This document shows positions 1-9,739 of a stretch of 28,207 nucleotides of DNA, in pieces. The stretch covers positions 4,706,352 to 4,734,558 of the forward strand of contig BFEA01000025.1 in assembly GCA_003427395.1 (NCBI GenBank). Reading direction: 5' to 3'. This DNA is from Chara braunii (lineage: Eukaryota > Streptophyta > Charophyceae > Charales > Characeae). The first letter of the stretch is position 1, and every line of letters begins with the position of its first letter. Under the pieces are notes generated by a model. It had not been told where the DNA came from, ran no database searches, and worked only from the letters and a program-made list of their open reading frames with translations. Made by a program: the position numbers and the translations under genes.

Positions 1-688
1 TTATCACTTACAGTGTAATCAGTGAGGGGATTCTACAGACTGTTGAGGGTCCAGCCTCCTGATGAGTCGGTGAAACTCCGACGAAACAGTTTGTCACATC
101 CCCTCGTTTGTTGTCCTCTTCTCCCTCTCTGCCTACGGTTTACCGGGCAGTTCTATTTGACGATATATATATGTGAGTATGATATGTATGGGACTAGGGG
201 TGTATTGTGGTTTCACGCTTAATTGAAACCGCCCAAGTCGACTGGAGTACATTTTCTCCTCAGGAGATCAGCGCCCTAAGTGACGAGCGGCGTCCCGGTT
301 CAACAGGCGTTTTAATCACGTGTGCCTATACTACAGTGAGCGAGCAAACACCCTCACCTGACTCACCTCTGCGATTGCATGTAAAAGCTTCCGCATGTGG
401 GTCAGTAGCTCGGTGGGGATACGCCCCTAAGGGTGGTGGCATCCCCTTAGGGAAGAAAGCTTATGCCCCGCTAGAACCTATCCTGTCGTAGGGGACCGCG
501 GGATATACAGCTGGCGCACCCGGCTAGATCGGTAAAAGGACGACGAGGCCTCGACCGTCTCGGCTGCTCGCGGGATTATTTTGCGTCGTCCTCAAGTTGT
601 CTCTAAGTCTTGTTTTAACTCCTGCGTGACGCGGTCGGGAGGGCCTTTGCTTTTTCGTGAGAAAAGGTGGGGGCCGATGCGCGTGACA
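1..688 (+). repeat. 3' portion of a 5' LTR carrying a hammerhead ribozyme
   Basis: The segment ends in CA (687-688), two bases before a good primer-binding site, as expected of a 5' LTR. Bases about 165-688 recur in reverse orientation at 11790-12316 (close) and 22983-23535 (diverged), and all three end near the same point. A TATA-like AT run lies at 163-174. Strong hairpins are present: CCCTAAGGG (425-433) with CCCTTAGGG (444-452), and GGACGAC near 538 with GTCGTCC near 585. The hammerhead is at 35-94. The left end of the LTR is outside the window, so its full length is unknown. Confidence 0.75.
35..94 (+). ncRNA. Type III hammerhead ribozyme in the LTR, apparently intact
   Basis: All conserved parts are present in order. 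Stem III is 35-43 paired with 86-94 (9 bp, one G-U). The cleavage triplet is GUU with the cut after 44. Stem I is GAGG 45-48 with CCTC 55-58 and a six-base loop. The core CTGATGA is 59-65. Stem II is GTCGG 66-70 with CCGAC 78-82 and a seven-base loop. The core GAAA is 83-86. An outer 8-bp helix, GAGGGGAT (24-31) with ATCCCCTC (98-105), extends stem III beyond a 3x3 internal loop. The ribozyme lies on the same strand as gag-pol. GUU is a permitted NUH site, usually slower than GUC. Known relatives are the LTR ribozymes of plant retrozymes, where self-cleavage releases unit-length RNA that is circularised. Confidence 0.93.
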
Positions 689-690
689 AG

Positions 691-706
691 TGGCGTCGTT
701 GCTGGG
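691..706 (+). promoter_or_regulatory. Primer-binding site (tRNA 3' end complement)
   Basis: TGGCGTCGTTGCTGGG starts two bases after the LTR's terminal CA. It differs by few transitions from the TGGCGCCGTTGCCGGGG-type primer site common in plant Ty3/gypsy elements. It fixes the LTR/internal boundary and the element's + orientation. Which tRNA is used was not determined. Confidence 0.7.
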
Positions 707-895
707 TATAACGGCAAACTACCGTTGTCCCTGGTGAACGACACTCGGGTAAGAAAATATTAAGAAATTATAATCTAAGCTTGTTTTTGTTTTGTTGTCA
801 TATGAAAAGCTAGAAAAATTTTACAGGGATGGAAAAACAAGGAATAGTTGATTGAAATATGAATGTGTGATGTTATTGTTCTTGTGCTACTCAAA

Positions 896-2465
896 ATGGA
901 TGGCGGAAATGGCGATGAAATGAGGAATGATATCAGAGAGTTGGCCAAGGCGATTCAAAAATCAGCCACTCAAAAGGATCAGCTTCCAAAAGTGGAAGTG
1001 TCCTTGTTTGATGGCAACAACGCCTCAGGTTGGACCGAGAAGTTCGAGCTGTTAGCAAGTTGTTGATAATAGACTGATGCAGAAATATTGCAGAAAGTAA
1101 AGCGATACTGCAAGGTATAGTATAAAGAGGAGTTGATGACCCTGGTAAGTGAATCAAAAGATTGGGCTGAATTCAAGGAAAAATTGCTCGATAAATATCA
1201 ACTGGGAGATCAGTTGTTGGATTTAGCTGATCTCCGGAAAGTCGCCGGCGGAAGTTTGGGTCGGCTAAGCAATTCCTCACTGAATTTGTGCGAGTTGCTC
1301 GGCTGATACCTGATCTGCCTGATAAGGACAAATGCCTTATCTTTTTGGATAACTTTTTGAAGGTTGAGCATAGGGAATTAATGAAAGACATGCAAGGGCA
1401 ATATGATTGGCCGAAAATAGAAGTCAATCTCCTGGCAGGGAGTTTCAACCAAATGCTTTATCGGCTGTTGAAACAGCGAAAAGAAGATCGTGAAAAGGAG
1501 GATATTGGAAAAGACAAGGATGGTGAAGTTCTTAAGACTTGTCGGATATGAAGGAAATAATGGCAGATATGCGCCCAAAACTTCTAAAGTTTGAGATTAT
1601 GATGGTTAAGGCAAAGGGAGGTAAGAGAAAAGGGAAGGAAGTTGTTGTTGCAAGCAGCAGTGAAAGTGAGAGCGAGGAAGACGAACCCCCTAAAAAGCTG
1701 ATGAAAGCCGAAAGGAATGCCTTGAATCAAATTCGAGGGGGTCAAGGAACTTCAAAGAAACAATGAAAGAATGGCGGGAACGGCGGAAACATTTAGACAC
1801 AGCCTGAGCAGTCCTAACCCAACCCAAGTCGGCAACAAGCTGGAGGGGGCCGTTGAAACGGACGAGGGAATTTTTGTGGACGCGGTAATTGGAGTAAGGA
1901 TCTTACATGAAAGTATTGCGTGCAAAAGGGGCACGTTATGCGATTTCGTCAAAACCTCGCTAAAGACGAGATAGACAAAATCGTATATACTACCATTCGT
2001 GGGGAAGTCTTCGATTTTGAGGGAAATATTATGGATTCGGACATCGAAGGAGGCATAAGGAAAGAAGTTTTCCGCCGAATGGGAAAGAGTTTGCCGGCCA
2101 CCTTCAGGATGGCATCACCTGAAGAAGAAGAATTCTTCCGAATGAAAGAAGCATTTCAATCTTTACAGATTGATGATTCAGATGTGGAACTGGGGGAACT
2201 AACGGAACAAGAAGAAATGCTCGCTCAGCGGGCACGGAAAGTAACTGAGAGAATGAGAAAATGCCGAGACACGGTCGTCCAGCTGTGTCTCGACATGGAT
2301 GAAGAATGGCCGGGTCTACCTAATATGTACCTATTTGGAGGATGGGATAGACCTGATAATACCTCTCCGGTTGCACCTGAATCTTCATCTGGTCCTAGGG
2401 CCATGGCTGCTAATGTGATTTATCGGCCTGTACTTAAGCGAACAACTCCGACGATATTACCATAA
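896..2465 (+). pseudogene. gag: gag (capsid and zinc-knuckle region), decayed
   Basis: The likely start is ATG 896; an upstream in-frame ATG at 863 lacks gag-like sequence after it. The N-terminal part contains a Retrotrans_gag-like stretch (LFDGNNASGWTEKFELL) and continues with DLADLRKV and LIPDLPDKDKCLIFLDNF, typical of gypsy capsids. It is followed by a basic, serine/glutamate-rich linker near 1610-1760. A remnant zinc knuckle at about 1918-1955 reads C-V-Q-K-G-H, with the last expected cysteine now Arg. Three consecutive in-frame stops occur at 1064-1072 and another TAG at about 1117. Frameshifts are needed near 1250 and again between 1540 and 1970. The 1920-2465 segment is open and acidic and probably spans the gag/pro spacer. 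The product would normally form the particle that packages element RNA. Confidence 0.82.
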
Positions 2466-2776
2466 GTACGTAGAACTCGAAAGGCCTTGAGAAAAAATAC
2501 GGCAGCAGAAAGTACGTTTAGGGAACCGGTAGAATAAGTCCTTATTCCGGATGATGAGGAGAGCGATTCAGACAAGGAAGATCAGAGACTGCGTACCGAG
2601 GATGAACAACAAGCAAGACAACGCGCTTGAGAACGTGACACTGAGAAAGGAAAGAAGGCAGCCGAGGAGAAGGAGCATCGACGTAAGAAGAATATTTACA
2701 CGATTCCTATTAAGAAGGGGATTGACATTGAACAGATCGTTGATCGCATCCTGAAGAGTCAGCGTGAAAGGAATTT

Positions 2777-3530
2777 TTGGCAACATCTCCTAAAATCGGC
2801 GACGAGCTCAAGCAGCGACTGACGGAGAGAAAGGTAATGACCGTCAAATTTGGGGGCATCATTCCTCCAGAGGCCAATTGGGCACCTGCAGGAACCAAAA
2901 TAGACTGGCGATGTGTTGCTACTAGTCTCCTAAAAGTGCACGTTAGACAAGGTGAGTTTTCTGCCCTGGTTGATGATGGTGCGGACATGAATATCATACA
3001 AGAGAGAAGTCATGGAGGCAGGAATCCGAATCAATCGATCTGATACTGAATTCCGTATAGGTGCGAGTGAATCAACTCCCTTCTGCGGCACGACTAGCGA
3101 CGTCATGGTCACAGTGGGAAAGGTGAAAGCACGTTCCTACTTTTTATATTCTGCCAGAGTTGAGCATGAGGTCTTGCTGGGAATACCATTTTTATGCGGA
3201 ACCGAGAGTTTGATTATTAATAAGCATGATGGTTCAATGTTTGTCGCATTGTGTGACCTTATGTTTGGATATTACGAAGTGAGAAAATGCGAGAACACGG
3301 GGCCTGAAAACTCGAGGAACCGGCTCAATCCCGGATCCTACTCTTTCCCAGAGTCAGAAAGACTTATGAGAGAAAAAAAGTCATTTGATGGTTATGAAGA
3401 GCCCATAAAATTTTCTATTGCTTTGTCAAACATATCACAGACAATAAATTTTCTTTCAACCGAATCCTCGATTGATCCTGGATTGGTGCAGGCATTAACC
3501 GATGTGATAGCTGATGTGGGAAGCGCATAA
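2777..3530 (+). pseudogene. Retroviral-type aspartic protease, decayed
   Basis: The active-site motif is seen as ALVDDGADMNII at about 2962-2997, where gypsy proteases normally have D-S/T-G-A; the second position is Asp here. A frameshift near 3010 is followed by the rest of the fold, including the C-terminal motif VLLGIPFL at about 3172-3195 (the usual ILG-type strand). The enzyme normally cleaves the gag-pol polyprotein. Both the frameshift and the altered triad argue against activity. The 3200-3530 tail is open but not recognisable, and probably links to RT. Confidence 0.72.
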
Positions 3531-3778
3531 AATATGACTTTGACATATCCATTGGACGCACCTCAGGAGGTGAGTACTCTGGTTATGCCTGGATCGAAGC
3601 AGGATATTTTTTTAGAGGAAAGAAACTTGTCACGGGATTAAAGCGCAGGCATAAGAAAGTAGGAGTGAAAACGCAGCCTGTGCCTGTTTTGATCACTCAG
3701 GACCAAAAAATTTATTACAAAGAAAAAAGTTAATGAATCAAAACAATAAAGATAAAAACAGAAGAAGGATCGTGTCGA

Positions 3779-4740
3779 TTGACGAGTAATAGAATCAAGA
3801 AAATGATCATTGGATACAACGAATTTCTTACTAAGGTAGAAACTGACTTCCTCGTCGGTACTCTAAAGGACATACATCTTACATATGCCTTTGATGACAA
3901 CGAACGAGGAAGGTTGAATGTTGATATGATCCCAATGATCAGGATACATACGGTACCGCATGAACCATGGAATATAAGAGGTCCACGATATCCAAATTCA
4001 AACGATCACCGCAGGGTAATTGAGTACCTGGATGGGAAAATTCAGACGAAAGTGGCAGACTATTCTTACGGTCTATATGCATCTCCATTGTTTTGTTTTA
4101 TTAAGTCAAATGACGTCTTCAGATGGTCCAGGACCTGCAGACGTTGAATGTAGTGACGGTTCGAGATGCGAGTGGACTTCCACATGCAGATCAACTGTCA
4201 GAATCATGCGCATGAAGATCTATCATAACATTGATTGACCTGTATTCAAGTTACAATCAATTCCCCTTGTATATGGCAGGTAGACCCATGACGGCAATGC
4301 ATATGCCTAGGGGATTGATCCACATTTGCTCAGCACCTCAAGGCTGAACAAATGTCGTCGCTATTGTACAACGATATATGATGAGGGTCATGCAGTCACT
4401 CTGTCCGGACGTGACCTCACCATACATCGACGATGTGACTATTCCAAGACCTCGTGTAAAAGACGAGACTGAAGTGTTACCGGACATTCGCAAGTTTGTA
4501 TGTGAACATATTCGTGATGTAGAAAAGGTCATGCGAAAGCTGAAAGAGTATAACCTCACGGCTAGCGGTGTCAAATCAAGACATTGCATGCGGGATGTGA
4601 CAATTTTTTTATTTTTATGCGATGAGAAGGGTCGTCGGTCAGATACAAAGAAGACGAACAAAATTTTAGAATGACCGCCTTCTTTCAAATTCATCACTGA
4701 TGTACGAAGCTTTCTTGGGACCTGTGGGTTTTGACATATC
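3779..4740 (+). pseudogene. Reverse transcriptase domain, decayed
   Basis: The fingers region is recognisable in the first open stretch (3779-4147; ASPLFCFIK corresponds to the usual conserved lysine-bearing strand). After a frameshift near 4130, motif A follows as IDLYSSYNQFPL from about 4234 (catalytic Asp codon 4237-4239), with stops just before and after it. The catalytic YxDD box is YIDD at 4423-4434, in the open stretch 4378-4674. All catalytic aspartates survive but the domain is split over three frames. It would copy element RNA using the tRNA primed at 691-706. Confidence 0.85.
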
Positions 4741-4842
4741 TTTATCCGAAGGTTTGTATCAAGGGTAGAACACTTGAGGAAATTGATACGCAAAAACCAA
4801 GATTGGGAATAGGGATCCGGACAACAGGCAGCAGTAGACGAC

Positions 4843-5283
4843 ATGAAGGTTGCATTTCGAAAAAGGGGAATGATTCTCGGCGTTCCTTGCTTCGATAACG
4901 ATCCGAATCGACCCTTCATCGTGGAGACAGATGCAGGACCCACAACACTGGGTGGGGTCTTAATTCAAAAAGATAAGGAGGGACGAGAACGACCATTAAG
5001 ATTTGAAAGTCGAACTTTGAATATCGTCGAGCATAATTATTCCAATTTCAAGAAAGAAATGTTGGTTGTACTGCATCGTCTTCGTAGATTTCGTAACTAG
5101 GTATTTGGGAGACGTTTTGTTTTGCGAGTGGATCCGACGGCTCTGGCTCAATCATTGAATACTTATTCTCCTTCGGATCCAACCGTCGCTCGATGGCTAA
5201 CGTATATATGGATGTTTGATTTTGAGATCGAGCGTATTTCCGGTACTCAAAACCGGGCAGATGAACTGAGTCGGATTGAATGA
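4843..5283 (+). pseudogene. RNase H domain, decayed by one stop
   Basis: The first catalytic Asp is in FIVETDAG (about 4915-4938), and the conserved Glu is in HNYSNFKKEML (about 5032-5064). The next Asp is in RVDPTAL after an in-frame TAG at 5098-5100. The end of the domain is marked by RWL, FDFEIERI and NRADELSRI, up to TGA 5281-5283. This is the standard gypsy RNase H layout, and it removes the RNA strand during reverse transcription. Apart from the single stop it is the best preserved part of pol. Confidence 0.87.
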
Positions 5284-5742
5284 GATTCGTCCAAGGATCA
5301 GGCAGAGGACTCAATCCCTGTGGATAACTTCTTGGATAAAGAGGAACATCGGCGAAGTATTAATTTTATTAATTACTTAGAGAATACTTCTTCTCGATCT
5401 GGAAAATCTATTTGGAATGCACCTAATTCTTATCAGGTACGTTCTGAACTTGTGACGGGTGAAACTTTTGTTGAAGAATATCCATGGGGGGAGAGGACTG
5501 CAGAACAGATGATAAGTTTGACATTATCCGGCTCAGTCAGCATCACAGACAAATCTCTGATGATCGAGGGAGGTTACGAGCAAGTTGATAAAACCTCTAG
5601 AACTTGTGGGGGTTTGTTATTTCTGGTGAATTCCTTGATTCAAGAGGATCATCTCAAGATGATGACAGAAAAATGGGAAAGCAGTGAGATCAGGGAAGCC
5701 TTTCGTAAAGATGCGTATGACAAAATATACCAGAAAATTTGA
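5284..5742 (+). pseudogene. RNase H-integrase linker, unrecognised, mostly open
   Basis: A continuous 140-codon stretch (5320-5742) follows RNase H in the same frame group and precedes the integrase zinc finger. It is hydrophilic, rich in Ser, Glu and Lys, with no catalytic motif I recognise. In related elements the space between RNase H and integrase varies in length and sequence. It is most likely a non-conserved part of pol that has escaped stops, not a separate gene. Confidence 0.5.
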
Positions 5743-5748
5743 TTATGG

Positions 5749-6943
5749 TTGAATAGGAAAGTTGGTAAAGGTGAGGTGAATCTAGAAATTCACTTGAAAA
5801 GTAAGAATTTTTTTGTCAGGTATAACCATCTCTTTAAAAAATCCGACAATGGCATTCCAAGGAGTGTGGTATGTGGATTAACAAGACAGCTTGACGTGAT
5901 TGCCGCTCTGGATGATGCAGTACCAGACGGTCACAGATCGGCACGCGTCACATTACAAAAAAATCAACATCTTTACTTATGGGAAGGGATGGGGAAAATG
6001 GTTGTTGACTTTTGTAACTCTTGCGTCCTTTGTCAGAAGCGTTCGAATCTTCGGTATGTTGAATCGCTTAATCCTCGGTATGTGACTGAGTCAGGTGTTG
6101 TAGTCCATCTCGACCTTCTTTGATGTCAGGGATAACTTAACCGGCTTCGTCGATGGATGTGCAATCCGTGAATGAACTGGGAAAGTGCTGGCAGGATGTA
6201 TTGAGGAATTTTACCTTCGATATCCGTTCATCCGCGAATTCGTGATAGATCGAGGTGGGAAATTTTGTGCAGAGGACGTACAAGCTGTTTTGAAAAAGCT
6301 CAGTGTAAATTATAGTTACACCACCAGAGCTCATCCACGGGCTATCGCTCCAGTCAAACGAGGACACGCTACTCTGACCAACTTATTGGCAAAGTGGTAT
6401 GCGGGTAATCCATCAAGATGGTCTGTTTATCTGAGGGCAGCAATGCTCGTGAAAAACATTACTATCAAGCGAACAACTGGGTACGCTTTTGTGACTCTAT
6501 AGTTCGGTCGACATGCAACATTCCCAATCGAAAGCTTTCTGACTACCTGGCAGAAGCAGGATATGGAAACTAATATTTTTATGGAAGAGTTACTTGACCT
6601 CAGGGCAAGGCAAATAATGATCACAGAGGAGAAGATTGCGGAGGTTGATGCATCGACTGCAGAAAGCAGGCAGACAGACAAGGACAGATGGGATAAGTGG
6701 CCTCGAGTCCGTAAAGAGCGTTTAGAAGCAGGCGATATTGTTCTCCTCTACGATTCATCTATGGAAAAAGAATGGTCAAGGAAGTTGGACAGCCGATGGT
6801 TGGGACCGTATCGCATTGTCAGAAAAACAAATTATGGAGCATACGAGATCGAGGAAATGGATGGGACACGTGGTCGGAATTGGGTTTTTGGTTCTCATTA
6901 CGGAAGTTCATTCAGAGGGATTGAGAGCAACGGTTGTTTTTGA
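5749..6943 (+). pseudogene. Integrase, decayed and catalytically broken
   Basis: The N-terminal zinc-finger region retains DGHRSARVTLQ and CNSC near 6016-6030, but the expected first His appears replaced (ALDDAVPDGH). The core's first Asp is in VVVHLDLL (about 6097-6120), directly followed by a TGA and a frameshift. The second is in FVIDRGGKF (about 6241-6267). The expected catalytic Glu of the third motif is Lys in APVKRGH. The C-terminal domain is well preserved, with WSRKLD, RWLGPYRIV (GPY-type) and a TYEI-like strand near 6845, and it ends at TGA 6941-6943. The enzyme would insert the element's DNA copy. Frameshifts near 6120-6185 and a stop at 6500-6502 finish the inactivation. Confidence 0.86.
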
Positions 6944-7372
6944 AATTCTCTGTAAAATATGACAACTCTGGTTTTTCATTTGAGAGATAACAACTGAAGC
7001 ATAGCTTAGGATGTGACTTCTTTTTGTTTTCTTATTAGAGGTATTTTTTATTTTCTATACAATTGCTGATATTCATTCTGAATCTCCTTACAGTCCAGTA
7101 ATAAAATATTGTGATAAAAGTGGTGACGACTTTAAACTTTCAAATGTGTTTTTTCTTTTTCCTGTGAGTGATTGTGGATACACTTTTGTGAATGACTGAG
7201 TTTATGTGAATGACTATGCATGTGAAAGGATAAGAATATTTGGCATGAAGATACTCTATCTCATATCCTGTTGTGACAAAATTTCTGAAAGATATGAGCC
7301 ATGTAGGTGGTAATGAGGCTCATGCCAGAACTTTGTTCCAGGTCCATAACGGGATGTTGTCATCTTCCTTGT

Positions 7373-7381
7373 GGAAGGGGG
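7373..7381 (+). promoter_or_regulatory. Candidate polypurine tract 1
   Basis: GGAAGGGGG is directly followed by TG, the usual first bases of a 3' LTR. It is 430 bases after the end of pol. The call rests on composition and position only. Confidence 0.3.
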
Positions 7382-7593
7382 TGGCTACATTATGATCGAA
7401 AAGAAGGAAGGTTTTGCGATTTTATCAGGGCGTTGTCAGTAGAGTAGGCGACCACGATTTACTGCGAGGGTTGGGTTGGTCTCATAACTTTGAAATAGTC
7501 AGGGTCGCCTTGTCCTCATAACTAAGGTTTAACCAACCTCTGGTTGTATAGGAGAAGGTTGTCTTACCCTATTAGCAGCAGAATGATAAGATT

Positions 7594-7645
7594 GTGAGAC
7601 TGGAATCGGAGGGAAGGTGGTGAGACTGGAATCGGAGGGAAGGTG
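7594..7645. repeat. 26-bp perfect tandem duplication
   Basis: The unit beginning GTGAGACTGGAATCGG occurs at 7594-7619 and again without a base change at 7620-7645. The perfect identity inside a decayed element marks it as recent. Confidence 0.9.
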
Positions 7646-8000
7646 GTGAGGCCTGTCTTATCCTTCAAAGGATTACACCACTCCTCGACGTTAATCACAT
7701 GAGAGTCAAAATAGTCCTACATGGTATGCTATCGAGTATCAAAAGGATGAGTTCACTCTGTTGGATGAATAAAAGGAAGATGTGGATAGATTTTTTCTCT
7801 CATGAATGGTTAAAATCCAGGACATTAATACATTTTGAAAGACCTGCAGGGGTTAATCCTGACTCATTTGGGAAACAAGGTTAAACGCAAGTTTTCTGTG
7901 AATGGAGAAAAAAAACTTGAGGTATTTGTTTTGATGTTTTTCCTGACTGTAGTATAATGTGAGTACCCTTATGTGTACGGGAGACCCAGGTTAAATTCAT

Positions 8001-8075
8001 GGCGGCGTTGTGTACGTTGAGGTGTTATGAAGAGCATCCCTGTAAGCTCAAGAGACCCGGGTTAGATTCCCGACA
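8001..8075 (+). pseudogene. Possible decayed tRNA-like sequence
   Basis: TTGAGGTGTTATGAAGAGCA resembles a tRNA D arm/A box, and GGTTAGATTCC (8060-8070) differs from the B-box consensus by one base. A loop CCTGTAA in between would put TGT, a Thr anticodon, at 8041-8043. Acceptor and T stems do not pair fully, so this is at best a relic or tRNA-derived repeat; chance is possible. Confidence 0.2.
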
Positions 8076-8274
8076 ATTAAGGAAATTCCCCAAGTGGATA
8101 AGAATAACATTATCGATTGATCAGATTATGTTTGGATCTAGCTGGAGGGTTTCCAGTACCTTTATGAGAGACAAAATTTTGAGTGGTCGCCAGTGGGATA
8201 ATGCTGGAACCATCCAGAAAGAAGTCCACATAAATTGAAGGCATCAAACCAGCAGTATCAGCACATATTTTGGT

Positions 8275-8286
8275 AAAAAGGGGAGG
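8275..8286 (+). promoter_or_regulatory. Candidate polypurine tract 2
   Basis: AAAAAGGGGAGG has the classical A-rich then G-rich form, but TT follows instead of TG. It lies just 95 bases before the left inverted arm. Confidence 0.25.
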
Positions 8287-9308
8287 TTATCTATCATAGT
8301 TTTTTTCTGGTAAACACCTCTTATATGACGATTTTGGATAAAAGTGAATGACGTGCAAGTCATTCATTGCGGCCTGGGAATGTTGTCCGGACAGAAACCC
8401 TGACAAGGGTATCTGCCCTGTATTTTCAATATCGGATGGTGTCTGAATTCTTATGAAAGTTTTGAACGGTTTGGTCTGATAAAATAGAAATACTGCCGGA
8501 ATGTTCCGACCCGTCCACGATTTGAATGAAATTTAAAATTTTATGCAGTCGTTTATTTGTCGACAGATGTAATGGCAAGGGTGGACGGTGTAACCAGACG
8601 CCCTTACATTAAAAACGAGGCCGGAAAGAGAGACGGCGGTGAAAACACTAAAATAAAATATTGTTTTGACTAAAATTTGGTCGCGCGACTGTTAAGCCGC
8701 GCGATTCGGGACCAGAAAAACCAAAAATTAGTCATGTCAGGGGTACGGCGGCAATAAGAAGGGCTAACATGGCTAAGAGTGTCGTGTCACTTCAAAGAGA
8801 AGGTACCGTCAGGGGTCCGAGGGCGAATCCACGGACAAAAAAGGTGGATTGCCTGGCCTACTGGGCCAAACCCAGTTGGCCACGTGACGGTGCGACCTGC
8901 CCTTGTAAGGGATAGGTAGACTGTACATGTCTAGCCTGGAACGTAGGCAGCCTACAAGGCGGCAACCCTTCAAATAGAAGGGCAGTTGGTATAGCTCCCG
9001 TGATAGGAGCTAGCACAGTAGGTACAATATTTGACTTCCACTCAGCTGATGCTGGGATCGAGCCTCATGATACTCTACCTCAGCGAGCTCCTTTTTGGAA
9101 TTGCCCACTACATGAGCATGAGGCGCGACCATTTTCGGTCGTGAGATCGTTAGATCGTTAGATCTCACGGCCGAAATCGGCCGCGTGATCGGAGCATGGC
9201 CCCTGCGCAAGGATGACACGCATAAATCAAGAAATGGCAAAAAAAAAAGGGGGGGAGGCTGGTGCAGGCTGCAGTGGCCGTTGGCTTATGCCAACGACAT
9301 TTCTCGTT

Positions 9309-9335
9309 AAAAAAAAAAAAAAAAAAAAAAAAAAA
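9309..9335. repeat. Poly(A) tract
   Basis: There are 27 consecutive A; the right arm has a poly(T) run at the matching place (about 13575-13599). It is part of the arm, not a retrotransposon tail. Confidence 0.9.
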
Positions 9336-9569
9336 CAAGCGTCAGATGGCGCCCCGAGAAGAACAGAGACCTATACTCCTTGAAAAGTAGACACCATTTT
9401 CAACGGTGTCAGACCATTTTTTTTGTTTTTTCTGCTCTTAGATTTTTTTATATTTTTTTTATATTTTTTTTTTTTTTAATTTTAGTTCAGCGCCCGTTCA
9501 TTTTAAAAACGGGCAGCTCGGCATTGTAACGCCTGAACTAGACGCTTATGACGCCTAGGTGCAGGCGCA

Positions 9570-9607
9570 GAGAGAGAGAGAGAGAGAGAGGAAGAGAGAG
9601 AGAGAGA

Positions 9608-9652
<45 letters not shown>

Positions 9653-9673
9653 AAAAAAAAAAAAGGGGGGGGG
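9570..9673. repeat. (GA)n microsatellite with adjacent A and G runs
   Basis: About 78 bases of AG/GA repeats with a few interruptions are followed by 17 A and 9 G, directly next to the mutated hammerhead. The right arm has the complementary (CT)n at the same place relative to its ribozyme. Confidence 0.95.
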
Positions 9674-9684
9674 ATGATTGTGCC

Positions 9685-9739
9685 TGGCTGTTTCGTCGGG
9701 CTTGCACCGACTCATTAGGGGGCTGCACCCTGACAGCCA
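9685..9739 (-). ncRNA. Type III hammerhead ribozyme, core-mutated copy
   Basis: On the minus strand, stem III pairs 9733-9739 with 9685-9691 (7 bp, all Watson-Crick). The GUC site, stem I, stem II (GTCGG/CCGAC) and GAAA match the right-arm ribozyme. Two differences are damaging. The core reads CTAATGA instead of CTGATGA (9712-9718), changing the invariant G5. The first stem I base after the cleavage site is A instead of G (9731), opposite C. An 8-bp outer helix GGATGATT/AATCATCC is kept. The copy should not self-cleave efficiently. Confidence 0.88.

Larger units (their letters stand above)
1..7381 (+). mobile_element. Degenerate Ty3/gypsy LTR retrotransposon, 5' LTR truncated by window edge
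   Basis: The order LTR end, primer site, gag, protease, RT, RNase H, integrase is that of the Ty3/gypsy group (integrase after RNase H). All coding parts lie on the + strand but are spread over three frames with many stops, so the copy is dead. The 5' LTR begins left of the window. The 3' end is uncertain: purine runs at 7373-7381 (followed by TG) and 8275-8286 are both possible polypurine tracts. No + strand copy of the LTR end is seen downstream; the related ends at 11790-12316 and 22983-23535 are in the opposite orientation. The 3' LTR is therefore missing, rearranged, or so long that only its unrecognised start is here. The integrase C-terminal part has a GPY-type motif and no chromodomain was recognised. 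Confidence 0.85.
6944..8381. other. Non-coding 3' region of the retrotransposon
   Basis: No coding sequence is supported. There are two polypurine-tract candidates (7373-7381 and 8275-8286), a 26-bp tandem duplication (7594-7645), a decayed tRNA-like segment (8001-8075), and hairpins such as AGGCGACC near 7445 with GGTCGCCT near 7501. The 3' LTR start could lie anywhere after 7381 but cannot be fixed without a second LTR copy in the same orientation. Confidence 0.55.

Noticed and set aside
4338-4943. 201-codon minus-strand open frame
   Set aside because: It is antisense to the RT and RNase H coding region, whose motifs read on the + strand.
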